This document shows, piece by piece, positions 8,817 through 16,673 of a DNA stretch of 64,000 bases; the stretch's first letter is position 1, and each line of letters starts with the position of its first letter. A program made the position numbers and the translations under genes. This DNA comes from an uncultured Tenacibaculum sp. (lineage in GTDB: Bacteria; Bacteroidota; Bacteroidia; Flavobacteriales; Flavobacteriaceae). The notes under the pieces are model-generated. The model was not told the DNA's origin and ran no database searches. It worked only from the letters and a program-made list of their open reading frames with translations. The stretch is taken from positions 248,001 through 312,000 of the forward strand of contig CANMIL010000004.1 of NCBI GenBank assembly GCA_947497895.1. The letters are read 5' to 3'.

Positions 8817-11663
8817 GTGAAACTAAAAATTACATTTTTAACCACGCTATTATTCCTATGTATTCAAGGGATTATAGCAAACCCAATTAACAAAGAAAAG
8901 GCTGTCTTAGCAGCCAATAAATGGATTGAGCTTCAACAGCGGAGTTCCTCGAAAAACACCACTCGAAATGTTCTCTCCGTTGATGAAGTTTATCATGAAA
9001 CCCAACTTGTTTACTTTGTTATTAATTATCAAAACGGAGGTTTTGTAATTGTATCAGCCAACGATGCTACGAAACCTATTTTAGCATATTCTGAATCGGC
9101 TTATTTCGATAATGATATGCAAAATGAGACTACAAAAGACTTGTTAAATGCATACAAGGAATTTGTTATTGAAAGTGCAAACAGTCAAGCATTACGCAGG
9201 GGAGCTAGCGCTCATCCTGGTTGGAATTCTTTATTTACCCCAAAAAGAAGTCAAAGAAGAACTACGGTTGTTCCTCCTTTTATGGACGACATACTTTACA
9301 CCCAATCAAATGGTTTTCAAAAATACTGTCCTAAAAATGATGACGGTCAAGCCATTGTAGGTTGTGTGGCTACAGCCATGGCACAGGTAATGCGCTATTG
9401 GGAATTCCCTACCATTGGTAAAGGACAACGTTCTTACAACCATGGAACTTACGGAAATCTTTCCGTAAATTTTGAAGAACAGATTTACGACTGGGATAAT
9501 ATGTCTAAAACGTATGCTGATGATGAAAATGCGAAGTTATCATATCATTGTGGTGTTGGCGTTTCTATGAATTATGGTACTTCTGCCAATGGAGGTTCAG
9601 GTGCTTATTCTGCTGACGCCTTATCTGCTTTAAAAAAGTATTTCAAATACAATAACGGCGCTCGCATGGTATACCGTTATAATTACTCTGACAACAACTG
9701 GAGTAATTTAATTAAAGAGCAACTAAATGAAAAGAGACCTGTTTTATACTCGGGTAGAAGTAAAAATCTGCAAGATCCTAGTGCTGGAGGAGCTGGACAC
9801 CTTTTCGCTTTAGACGGTTACGATACTACAGATCAAGGAGACTACTTTCATATAAACTGGGGTTGGGCAGGTAGAAGTAATGGGTACTTCTATCTTACAG
9901 AAATGATAACTCATGGAGGTAAATACAACTGGATCGATAACAACGCAATCATGCTTGATGTCTATCCAACGAATGTTGCGCCTTTATTTAATTCATCACC
10001 AAAAAACTTTATCAGAACCAGTGAAAGTTATGAGTATATAGTTAATGTAATTGATGAAAATCGTCAGGATACAGTTGAATTAACGCTTTCTGAAACCCCA
10101 AGTTGGTTAACCCTAAATAAGGTTAATGGAAAGTTTGTTTTAGCTGGAACTCCTGATGATAATGCTAAAGGATCTCATAATGTTCGTATGGTAGCCAGTG
10201 ATGGTAACAATACAACCGAACACCAATTTACAATAACAGTACTTGGCTACGATCAGGTTATCAAAGATAACATCATTGATTTTGAAACGGCAGATTTCAG
10301 TCAAGCTAATTTTTCTAATGCAGGACAAGCTTCTTTCAGTATCGGAAATAACAACAACCATTTTGCACAATCTGGTTCAGTTAATGACAATCAAGAATCT
10401 GTTTTAACACTTACAGAGAACTTTTCAGTTGAAAGTACTATTAAATTCGACTATATGGTTTCTTCTGAAGGAGGGTATGACTTCTTAATTTTTAAAATCG
10501 ACGGTAAGCAGCAAAAGCGTTGGAGTGGTGAAAAACCTTGGGCAACTGCAAGCTTTAAAGTTCCTGCTGGTCAACATACCTTATCTTGGACATATAAAAA
10601 AGATAGTTCTGTAAAAAAAGGAAATGATTTAGCTAAAATTGATAACATTTCGTACAAAATAATTGGTCTTGATGACATTGCTCCTGAAGCTCCAATGAAC
10701 TTAAATGCTAGTGATATTTCAGACACAACAGTGAGTCTAAATTGGACTGCTTCTAACGACAATGTTAAAGTGAAGAGTTATGAAATCTACAATAATAATT
10801 CAAAAATAGCGACTGTTAACGGAACAAATTACAATGTTGAGAAACTCAATAAGAATAGTACCTACACTTTCTTTGTAAAAGCGATGGACTATGCTGGAAA
10901 TGTTTCTGTAAATAGTAACAGTATCGAAATAACAACTACTGGTAACAGCGTTGATTACTGCGAATCAAAAGGAAAGAGAGTTCAATATGAATGGATCGAC
11001 TTCGTATCTTATGGAGGTATGACCAATGTATCTAACGCAGATTCTGGATATGGAGATTTCACTGCAAAAACAGCGACAATCATTTCGAATTCAACAAATG
11101 ATTTAACCTTAAGTTGTAATTTCAATGGAGGACCATATACGGAACACTTCACTGTTTGGATAGATTATAATCAAAATGGGCAATTTGATGACAACGAAAA
11201 AGTTGTTTCTACTTCTATATCCAAAAGTGACAATTTAGTCTTCTCTATTAAAACCCCTGCTGAAGCTAAATTAGGAGAGACTAGAATGCGTGTTTCATTG
11301 AAATACAACAATTCATCAACTCCTTGTGAAGTATTCGACGATGGAGAAGTTGAAGATTATACTGTAAACATTGTTCAAACTGCGTTACGCACAGCTGAAA
11401 ATTCTGACATCCCGAAAACAACCAACGAGTTTATTAATGTTTCAATATATCCGAATCCTGCAAGTCATATTTTAAACATCTCAAGTAATCATAAAATTTT
11501 AAATGCAAACTATATCATTACTGATGCTAACGGAAAAGTAATGAAGCAAAATGCTTTTCGTAAGTCTATTAATATCGAAGAGCTTCCTGAAGGTTTGTAT
11601 TTTATTAAAATAACAAACCATAAAGAACAACATTCTGCCACATTTGTGAAGTCAAAACAATAG
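8817..11663 (+). CDS. Multidomain C10 (streptopain-type) peptidase with T9SS sorting tail, 948 aa
   Basis: Secreted cysteine peptidase. The start is a GTG at 8817; it is the only one that leaves an intact signal peptide (residues 1-22). Residues about 23-140 resemble the SpeB-type propeptide (Spi_C10). The C10 catalytic domain follows, with the active Cys in GCVATAMAQVMRYW (C183), the His in GGAGHLFALDGYD (H328) and the conserved HINWGWAGRSNGYF. Further on are a cadherin/Ig-like segment (about 395-470), a jelly-roll-like segment (about 480-615), a fibronectin III domain (about 622-705, PMNLNASDIS...), and a GEVED domain (about 712-850, DDGEVEDYTVNI). The C-terminal 75 residues form a type A T9SS sorting domain (ISIYPNPASHILNIS to the end). 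The enzyme is probably exported by T9SS and surface-bound or released, and it lies divergently next to the TonB receptor/C1 peptidase group. Confidence 0.92.
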   Translation: MKLKITFLTTLLFLCIQGIIANPINKEKAVLAANKWIELQQRSSSKNTTRNVLSVDEVYHETQLVYFVINYQNGGFVIVSANDATKPILAYSESAYFDNDMQNETTKDLLNAYKEFVIESANSQALRRGASAHPGWNSLFTPKRSQRRTTVVPPFMDDILYTQSNGFQKYCPKNDDGQAIVGCVATAMAQVMRYWEFPTIGKGQRSYNHGTYGNLSVNFEEQIYDWDNMSKTYADDENAKLSYHCGVGVSMNYGTSANGGSGAYSADALSALKKYFKYNNGARMVYRYNYSDNNWSNLIKEQLNEKRPVLYSGRSKNLQDPSAGGAGHLFALDGYDTTDQGDYFHINWGWAGRSNGYFYLTEMITHGGKYNWIDNNAIMLDVYPTNVAPLFNSSPKNFIRTSESYEYIVNVIDENRQDTVELTLSETPSWLTLNKVNGKFVLAGTPDDNAKGSHNVRMVASDGNNTTEHQFTITVLGYDQVIKDNIIDFETADFSQANFSNAGQASFSIGNNNNHFAQSGSVNDNQESVLTLTENFSVESTIKFDYMVSSEGGYDFLIFKIDGKQQKRWSGEKPWATASFKVPAGQHTLSWTYKKDSSVKKGNDLAKIDNISYKIIGLDDIAPEAPMNLNASDISDTTVSLNWTASNDNVKVKSYEIYNNNSKIATVNGTNYNVEKLNKNSTYTFFVKAMDYAGNVSVNSNSIEITTTGNSVDYCESKGKRVQYEWIDFVSYGGMTNVSNADSGYGDFTAKTATIISNSTNDLTLSCNFNGGPYTEHFTVWIDYNQNGQFDDNEKVVSTSISKSDNLVFSIKTPAEAKLGETRMRVSLKYNNSSTPCEVFDDGEVEDYTVNIVQTALRTAENSDIPKTTNEFINVSIYPNPASHILNISSNHKILNANYIITDANGKVMKQNAFRKSINIEELPEGLYFIKITNHKEQHSATFVKSKQ

Positions 11664-11700
11664 TTTTCCCGCGAGAGTTGTAATTAATTTGATTTTGAAA

Positions 11701-11728
11701 GGGCCTAGAAATTCTAGGCTCTTTTTTT
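11701..11728 (+). terminator. Terminator of the C10 peptidase gene
   Basis: GCCTAG (11703-11708) and CTAGGC (11714-11719) form the stem, followed by seven T. It overlaps the stop codon of the convergent CPBP gene. Confidence 0.85.
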
Positions 11729-12578
11729 ATTGCTTTAATGCCGGATAAGCGAAAAATAAAAAATGGATAAGATTAAACAGAAAATGCAAGAATATTGACC
11801 CCTCGACTCTTTTTGTTTTTAAGTAAACGTATCCATAAAATAATCCTGCTATTGAAGATAATACTATATAGATTAAACCTCCTTTAAAATGAGCCATCCC
11901 AAAAAACAAAGAGGCTATAAGCAAACTTATAATTCCCGACCATTTTCCTTTAATAAAAACCTCTAATTCTTTTTGAATCCCTCCTCTAAACAAAGCTTCT
12001 TCAACCATACAAGTAAAGAACAAATTACATAAAACCCATACGATTGTAAAGTTTGGCAACTTCGGATCGAATTTGGAATACCCTAAAACACTCGTTAAGA
12101 CAAAAAATAACACAGACATAATTATTAGTGAGATACCTATTGGTTTCAATAAAGACAACACTGGTCTATTCATTTTCTTAAAACTAAAACCAATGATGAA
12201 CAATCCTATTAATGTTTTATCAAGATTAAAATATAAACTATAAGGTATTGAATGTGGAGATACAGAAATACTATCTAAATATTTGTAATTATGAAATCCA
12301 ACAAAAGAGAAGTGAAAAAATAAAGGGATAGCTAAGCCAATTATCAATAAAAACAACCAAACATTCTTTCGTTTATAAAAATAAAACGTCGATAATCCAA
12401 ATGCCCCAGAATAGATTAACCCGATAAGTGATACTCTTTTGAAAATAAAAGCTAGAATGAAAGAAAGACCGAGCAAAATAATCCATAGGGGTATTCTTTT
12501 TAAAAGTTTAATTTCCGTCCAAATTGAGATAACACTTAATAGGAGTGTTCCATATATCAAAATAATGCTTGTTTCCAT
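11727..12578 (-). CDS. CPBP-family intramembrane metalloprotease, 283 aa
   Basis: Polytopic membrane protein with about eight hydrophobic segments. It carries the three motifs of the CPBP (CAAX protease/bacteriocin-processing, Abi) family: EEALFRGG (EExxxR, about residues 190-197), FFGMAHFKGG (FxxxH), and HFLFNLIHF (HxxxN/D) near the C-terminus. The glutamates and histidines are the predicted metal and catalytic ligands, and all are present. Bacterial members act in protein or peptide processing and bacteriocin self-immunity; the substrate here is unknown. It is a single gene, convergent with the C10 peptidase, and its stop codon lies within that gene's terminator. Confidence 0.85.
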   Translation of the reverse strand: METSIILIYGTLLLSVISIWTEIKLLKRIPLWIILLGLSFILAFIFKRVSLIGLIYSGAFGLSTFYFYKRKNVWLFLLIIGLAIPLFFHFSFVGFHNYKYLDSISVSPHSIPYSLYFNLDKTLIGLFIIGFSFKKMNRPVLSLLKPIGISLIIMSVLFFVLTSVLGYSKFDPKLPNFTIVWVLCNLFFTCMVEEALFRGGIQKELEVFIKGKWSGIISLLIASLFFGMAHFKGGLIYIVLSSIAGLFYGYVYLKTKRVEGSIFLHFLFNLIHFLFFAYPALKQ

Positions 12579-12651
12579 AGATGCAATGATAATCTTAAAT
12601 CAAAGTAAATTAATTTAACTGAATAAATACGACTTAGCTTCATATAAAAGC

Positions 12652-12687
12652 AAAAAAATGGTTTAAGAGTTTCCTCCTAAACCATTT
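12652..12687 (-). terminator. Terminator of the tail-fibre-like gene
   Basis: AAATGGTTTA (12656-12665) and TAAACCATTT (12678-12687) form a 10-bp perfect stem flanked on the left by A7, which gives the T-run on the minus strand. Confidence 0.85.
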
Positions 12688-12708
12688 ACATTTCTATACA
12701 ATCCTGTT

Positions 12709-14586
12709 TTAATTTTTCACTAAAGATTTAACCAATTTTTTTAGCTCTTCAATTTCACTTTTTTGAGCATCAATTTGCTTTTGTTGGCTTTGAATTTTCT
12801 CATTCTGCTTTTGAAGTGATTCTATTTTTTTCTCTTGTTGAATGGTATATAAAGTAAGCTCTTCAATTTTTTGTAATAGTTTCGCGTCCATTTCTCCTAA
12901 AAAGAAACCATCCTTCTCAACCTCTTCAGCACTTGGAATATCTTTTAAATGTCCTTTTTCTTGAATGTGAGCTTCCACCTCTTTCAATGTAGGTAATTGG
13001 TAATCATCATAAAATACGAAATCAGACCATCCTGTTGCTTCTACTTTAATCTCTCTAGCTCCAATTGAACCTTCTACCGCAAGTTTATGGTTCCCTGTTA
13101 TTTCAGTTCCTATACCTACTTTACCATTAAAGTTTGCGCTTAAGGCTTCCATTGGAATATTAAATTTAGCCCTATTAAGATTCATTTCTAGAGCATTTAT
13201 AAGCGCTCTACCACTTTGAAACTTAAATACTGCTTCTCCAGAGTTTATATTTAAGAGAGTACCATAAGCATTTCTCAAAACTATACTTTTACTAGGAGAA
13301 AGACGATTTAGACTCCCCAATATTAAATCTCCATCAATGGTGGTTGTACCATTAACCTCTATAGGAATGCTAAATAAAGCCTTTTGTCCTCCTAATTCCA
13401 ATGTAGTTTTAGATGCTAAACCATCTAAATACCCAAATGTAATAGCCGTATCTTCTACATTTAATAAATCACCTGTTCCATAACTATTCTTTACAAATAA
13501 ATTTTTCTTTACCTCAACAGGAATACTAAATTTGGCTTTCTGAGCATCCAACTCTAAAGTAGTTTGATAAGCTAAACCAGTTTGTGATTTAAATACAGTC
13601 GATAAATGATCAATCTTTATAAGATCTACTAAGTTATGACCATATTTTACTGAAAAATTATTCCTTGCTTCGACAGGGACGCTGAATTTAGCCTTATTAG
13701 TATCCATATCTAAAACAGGAGCAAACATATTAATCCCTGGTGCTCTCTTATGTCTAAATGAGGTTCCCATCTCACTCACTTTCATCAAAGGATTGTTTTG
13801 GTCTCCACTACTAACAACAGACAACTCACTCTCAAAACTTGCTTTTCCTTTTACCAAAAGATCCTCTTGTACGGTTGTTTTATTTGTGGTTAAAGGGACA
13901 CCAAAATTAACTCCGCTCAAATTAGCATCAATAACGGTAGTCGCACTTAAACCTGGACCAAATTTTACTCTAAAAAAATTCTCATTTGCTTCTAAATAAT
14001 TTGTACTGTTTCCTAAACTGGATACTTTAAAACTCCCATTAGTATTAAGATCATTTGTAGTTACAGGTAGACCTAAATTAACCCCACTCAAACTAGCATC
14101 GATAACGGTGGTCGCACCTAATCCCGATCCAAACTTCACCTTAAAAAAATTTTCATTAACTTCTAGGTAATTGGAAGTATTATTTCTTCTGGAAACTGTA
14201 AAATTACCATTTACTGCAACATTCTTTTCAAAAGTTGCGAGATAACTTGATAGATTGAGTACTTCTTCCCCGCTTGCAAACATCCTTATATTGTATAGAT
14301 GATTTTTTTTTTGGTGGTCTCCAAAGTAGAGTGTTTTTGATCTCCCCGCTGGAGAGTAATTAAGTATTTCCATCCCGGCTTTAGATTTTAGAACATCAGT
14401 TATAATGCCGTCAGTAAAAGTTCCAACACCATTTACATCCAATTTAGCAGAAGGTGTTGTTGTTCCGATACCAACGTTACCATCTTTTGAATAAATAGTA
14501 TTCTGATTATCGTGGTTGTGTTGGGCATTTGTTCCCAAACTTATACCCATCATAGCAATGACAGCAATTTTCATTGTTGTTTTCAT
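12709..14586 (-). CDS. Secreted tail-fibre-like repeat protein with C-terminal coiled coil, 625 aa
   Basis: Exported protein (signal peptide at residues 1-21, MKTTMKIAVIAMMGISLGTNA; a start at the internal Met5 is also possible). It begins the mature part with NVGIGTTTPSAKLDVNG, the opening typical of Bacteroidetes tail-fibre-like surface proteins. The middle is repetitive: a unit with NYLEVNENFFKVKFGSGLG and TTVIDASLSGVNLG occurs twice, and a unit with AKFSIPVEVKKN / TTLELDAQKAKFSIP recurs three to four times. The C-terminal 110 residues contain GWSDFVFYDDYQLPTLKEVE and GHLKDIPSAEEV, followed by a strong coiled coil (KKIESLQKQNEKIQSQQKQI). This is the layout of many predicted S74-like or trimeric fibre C-termini, but I see no clear Ser/Lys autoprotease dyad. 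Trimerisation and surface display are inferred. No phage structural genes are nearby, so a prophage origin is unlikely. Confidence 0.7.
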   Translation of the reverse strand: MKTTMKIAVIAMMGISLGTNAQHNHDNQNTIYSKDGNVGIGTTTPSAKLDVNGVGTFTDGIITDVLKSKAGMEILNYSPAGRSKTLYFGDHQKKNHLYNIRMFASGEEVLNLSSYLATFEKNVAVNGNFTVSRRNNTSNYLEVNENFFKVKFGSGLGATTVIDASLSGVNLGLPVTTNDLNTNGSFKVSSLGNSTNYLEANENFFRVKFGPGLSATTVIDANLSGVNFGVPLTTNKTTVQEDLLVKGKASFESELSVVSSGDQNNPLMKVSEMGTSFRHKRAPGINMFAPVLDMDTNKAKFSVPVEARNNFSVKYGHNLVDLIKIDHLSTVFKSQTGLAYQTTLELDAQKAKFSIPVEVKKNLFVKNSYGTGDLLNVEDTAITFGYLDGLASKTTLELGGQKALFSIPIEVNGTTTIDGDLILGSLNRLSPSKSIVLRNAYGTLLNINSGEAVFKFQSGRALINALEMNLNRAKFNIPMEALSANFNGKVGIGTEITGNHKLAVEGSIGAREIKVEATGWSDFVFYDDYQLPTLKEVEAHIQEKGHLKDIPSAEEVEKDGFFLGEMDAKLLQKIEELTLYTIQQEKKIESLQKQNEKIQSQQKQIDAQKSEIEELKKLVKSLVKN

Positions 14587-14691
14587 AATAATTTGAATTT
14601 ATAAAATAGTTTAGTCTAATTTTGATTTGAACTTCATAGCATTATTAAGTATCTCGCAATTTTTTGACTTTACAAATTTATATAAAAAAAC

Positions 14692-14722
14692 AAAAACCTC
14701 AATCGAAATGATTGAGGTTTTT
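14692..14722 (-). terminator. Terminator downstream of tRNA-Tyr
   Basis: AAAAACCTCAATC and GATTGAGGTTTTT form a 12-13 bp stem with a short GAAAT-type loop, two bases past the tRNA-Tyr 3' end. It ends the tRNA-Lys/tRNA-Tyr transcript. Confidence 0.85.
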
Positions 14723-14723
14723 G

Positions 14724-14806
14724 TGGGGAGAGCAGGATTCGAACCTGCGAAGTCGAAAGACAACGGAGTTACAGTCCGTCCCATTTGGCCGCTCTGGAAT
14801 CTCCCC
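14724..14806 (-). tRNA. tRNA-Tyr (GTA)
   Basis: 83-nt class II tRNA with a long variable arm. The acceptor stem is GGGGAGA / TCTCCCC with discriminator A at 14724. The anticodon is GTA in GACTGTAACTC and the T-arm is GGTTCGAATCC. The CCA end is not encoded. It lies 39 bp downstream of tRNA-Lys on the same strand. Confidence 0.96.
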
Positions 14807-14816
14807 TAGAGCTAAT

Positions 14817-14842
14817 AAAAGCTTCTTGTGATAAGAAGCTTT
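14817..14842 (-). other. Hairpin between the two tRNAs
   Basis: AAAAGCTTCTT and AAGAAGCTTTT flank a short GTGAT-type loop, forming a perfect stem between tRNA-Lys and tRNA-Tyr. It may be a processing signal or a partial terminator in the tRNA transcript; which one cannot be told from sequence. Confidence 0.55.
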
Positions 14843-14845
14843 TTG

Positions 14846-14918
14846 TGACCGGGCTGGGGCTCGAACCCAGGACCCTCTCCTTAAAAGGGAGATGCTCTAC
14901 CAACTGAGCTACCCGGTC
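14846..14918 (-). tRNA. tRNA-Lys (TTT)
   Basis: 73-nt tRNA. Acceptor stem GACCGGG / CCCGGTC with discriminator A, D-arm AGCTCAGTTGGTAGAGC, anticodon TTT in the loop CTTTTAA, and T-arm GGGTTCGAGCCC. CCA is not encoded. It is transcribed from the promoter at 14952-14982. Confidence 0.97.
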
Positions 14919-14951
14919 ATTTTTGCTTTTGCATATCTGCGTTTGCGGGTG

Positions 14952-14982
14952 CAAATATAGAACCTTTTATTGATTGCACAAA
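14952..14982 (-). promoter_or_regulatory. Strong consensus promoter for the tRNA pair
   Basis: On the minus strand TTTG (14979-14982) is followed after exactly 19 nt by TATATTTG (14952-14959). Both boxes and the spacing match the Bacteroidetes consensus TTTG-N19-TAnnTTTG exactly. Transcription would start about 25 nt before the mature tRNA-Lys. Confidence 0.8.
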
Positions 14983-15051
14983 CTTTTTTTGGGGTTATTT
15001 TTAGAAAAAAAATAAACTTTTTTTTACCCCTCTAAAAGCCAGAAACTTACC

Positions 15052-15816
15052 TTACAAATCATTTAAGTAAGCTTTTCTAACTTTTTTGAATAAGTTCGAA
15101 GAATACACAAAATTCACTACTGCTTCGTTGTCCGTTTTAAAGATTTCTTTGTTTGTTCCCTCCCATGCTTTCTTTCCATTTTTAAGAAAAACGATCTTTT
15201 CTCCTATTTCCATCACGGAATTCATGTCGTGGGTATTAATTACCGTTGTTATTTTATATTCGTCAGTAATCTCTTGTATTAAATTATCAATCACAATAGC
15301 CGTCTGTGGATCCAAACCTGAGTTTGGTTCATCACAAAACAAGTATTTCGGATTCATTACTATCGCTCGAGCAATAGCTACCCTCTTTTGCATTCCTCCA
15401 GACAACTCAGCAGGAAACTTCGAATTTGAATTTTCAAGATTTACTCTTTTCAGTACAAAGTTGACTCTATCCAACATTTCATCATTAGGTAACTTCGTAA
15501 ACATTTTTAATGGAAACATTACATTTTCCTCCACCGTTTGAGAGTCGAACAAAGCACTTCCTTGAAAAACCATTCCTAATTCCTGTCTAAACTCCCTTTT
15601 CTCTTCAATGGTCATTTCAGTATTTATACGTCCATTGTAAGTTATTGTGCCTGCTTCAGGTGTATGTAAACCAATTAACGATTTTAAAAATACTGTTTTC
15701 CCTGAACCACTTTGACCAATAATAAGACTTGTTTCTCCTGGGTTAAATGAAGTTGTTATCCCCTTTAAAATTTCAACACCACTAAATCCCTTATGTAAAT
15801 TTTTTACTTCAATCAT
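15052..15816 (-). CDS. MlaF-type ABC transporter ATP-binding protein, 254 aa
   Basis: ATPase subunit of an ABC transporter of the Mla/Ttg2 phospholipid-trafficking type. Walker A is GQSGSGKT (residues 38-45), the signature motif is LSGGMQKRVAIARAI (about 141), Walker B is YLFCDEPNSG, and the switch His is in NTHDM. The SGGMQKR form, with Met after GG, is characteristic of the MlaF branch. The gene starts on the base next to the stop of the MlaE-type permease, so the pair is translationally coupled. The MlaD-type (MCE) substrate-binding partner is not in this window. The pathway role, maintaining outer-membrane lipid asymmetry, is inferred from the family. Confidence 0.87.
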   Translation of the reverse strand: MIEVKNLHKGFSGVEILKGITTSFNPGETSLIIGQSGSGKTVFLKSLIGLHTPEAGTITYNGRINTEMTIEEKREFRQELGMVFQGSALFDSQTVEENVMFPLKMFTKLPNDEMLDRVNFVLKRVNLENSNSKFPAELSGGMQKRVAIARAIVMNPKYLFCDEPNSGLDPQTAIVIDNLIQEITDEYKITTVINTHDMNSVMEIGEKIVFLKNGKKAWEGTNKEIFKTDNEAVVNFVYSSNLFKKVRKAYLNDL

Positions 15817-16557
15817 TTAGGTCAACAACATTTGAGTTAAGAAATAATTTGCTATTACAATAATTACAATAGTCCAAACAACAGACTGCGTACTTGCTTT
15901 CCCTACTTCGAGAGAACCTCCTTTTACGAAGTATCCATGATATGATGGAACCGTCGCTATCAGAAAAGCAAATACCACCGTTTTTATGAGTGCATATTTA
16001 ACTAAAAAAGGATTAAACTCCATTTGAACTCCTTCTATAAAATCTGTACCAGAAAAAAGCCCAGATAAAACACCTGCAACCCAACCTCCAAAAATTCCAA
16101 GAAACATTCCTAAAACAATTAGAAAAGGGTAAAACAATACGGTTGCTATAATTTTAGGTAATACCAAATAATTTAATGAATTAATCCCCATTACTTCTAG
16201 CGCATCTATTTGTTCCGTTACGCGCATAGTACCAATACTTGAAGTAATGTATGAACCTACCTTTCCTGCCAAAATAATAGAACAAAATGTTGGTGCAAAT
16301 TCAAGAATTACCGAACGTTTTGCAGCAAATCCAATTAAACTTTTAGGTATAAAAGGACTTTCTAAGTTTAAAGCTGTTTGAAGCGCGATTACTCCACCAA
16401 TAAAAAAAGATATAAAAGCAATTATTCCGATTGATTTATGTCCTAACTCCTCAATTTCTCTCATTAATGCCTCTCTAAAAACTCTGGCTCTTTGAGGTTT
16501 AGTAAACACTTGTTTTAACATCAGAAAATATTTACCGATGTGTTCAATATAATTCAT
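15817..16557 (-). CDS. MlaE-type ABC transporter permease, 246 aa
   Basis: Permease of the MlaE/YrbE family, with about five transmembrane segments. Recognisable family features are GAVI/GGVIALQTALNLESPFIP in the first third, SVILEFAPTFCSIILAGKVGS, and the central RVTEQIDALEVMGINSLNYL followed by VLPKI. It is the first gene of a two-gene operon with the MlaF-type ATPase and abuts it without a gap. It would form the inner-membrane core of a lipid transporter. MCE/MlaD, MlaB and MlaC homologues are not adjacent and are presumably encoded elsewhere. Confidence 0.87.
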   Translation of the reverse strand: MNYIEHIGKYFLMLKQVFTKPQRARVFREALMREIEELGHKSIGIIAFISFFIGGVIALQTALNLESPFIPKSLIGFAAKRSVILEFAPTFCSIILAGKVGSYITSSIGTMRVTEQIDALEVMGINSLNYLVLPKIIATVLFYPFLIVLGMFLGIFGGWVAGVLSGLFSGTDFIEGVQMEFNPFLVKYALIKTVVFAFLIATVPSYHGYFVKGGSLEVGKASTQSVVWTIVIIVIANYFLTQMLLT

Positions 16558-16642
16558 TAATAAAAATCGATTTATTCATTTGCTAATGTATAAAAAACCA
16601 TTAACTCTTACCATATTTATGTGTTTTAAGCGCTGATTTAAT

Positions 16643-16650
16643 TACTTTTG
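16643..16650 (+). promoter_or_regulatory. Candidate -7 box for the phosphatase gene
   Basis: TACTTTTG fits the TAnnTTTG -7 element and lies 23 bp upstream of the ATG at 16674. No good TTTG is found at the expected -33 position, so the call is tentative. Confidence 0.4.
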
Positions 16651-16673
16651 AATTAGAAAACAAACTAATTTAA

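Noticed and set aside
12709..14586. Prophage remnant
   Set aside because: The tail-fibre-like gene has a signal peptide and no integrase, capsid, portal or lysis genes nearby; the adjacent tRNA genes show no att-like duplication that I could see.
14724..14918. Integration site for a genomic island at the tRNA pair
   Set aside because: Both tRNAs are intact, no duplicated tRNA 3' end was seen within the window, and there is no integrase.
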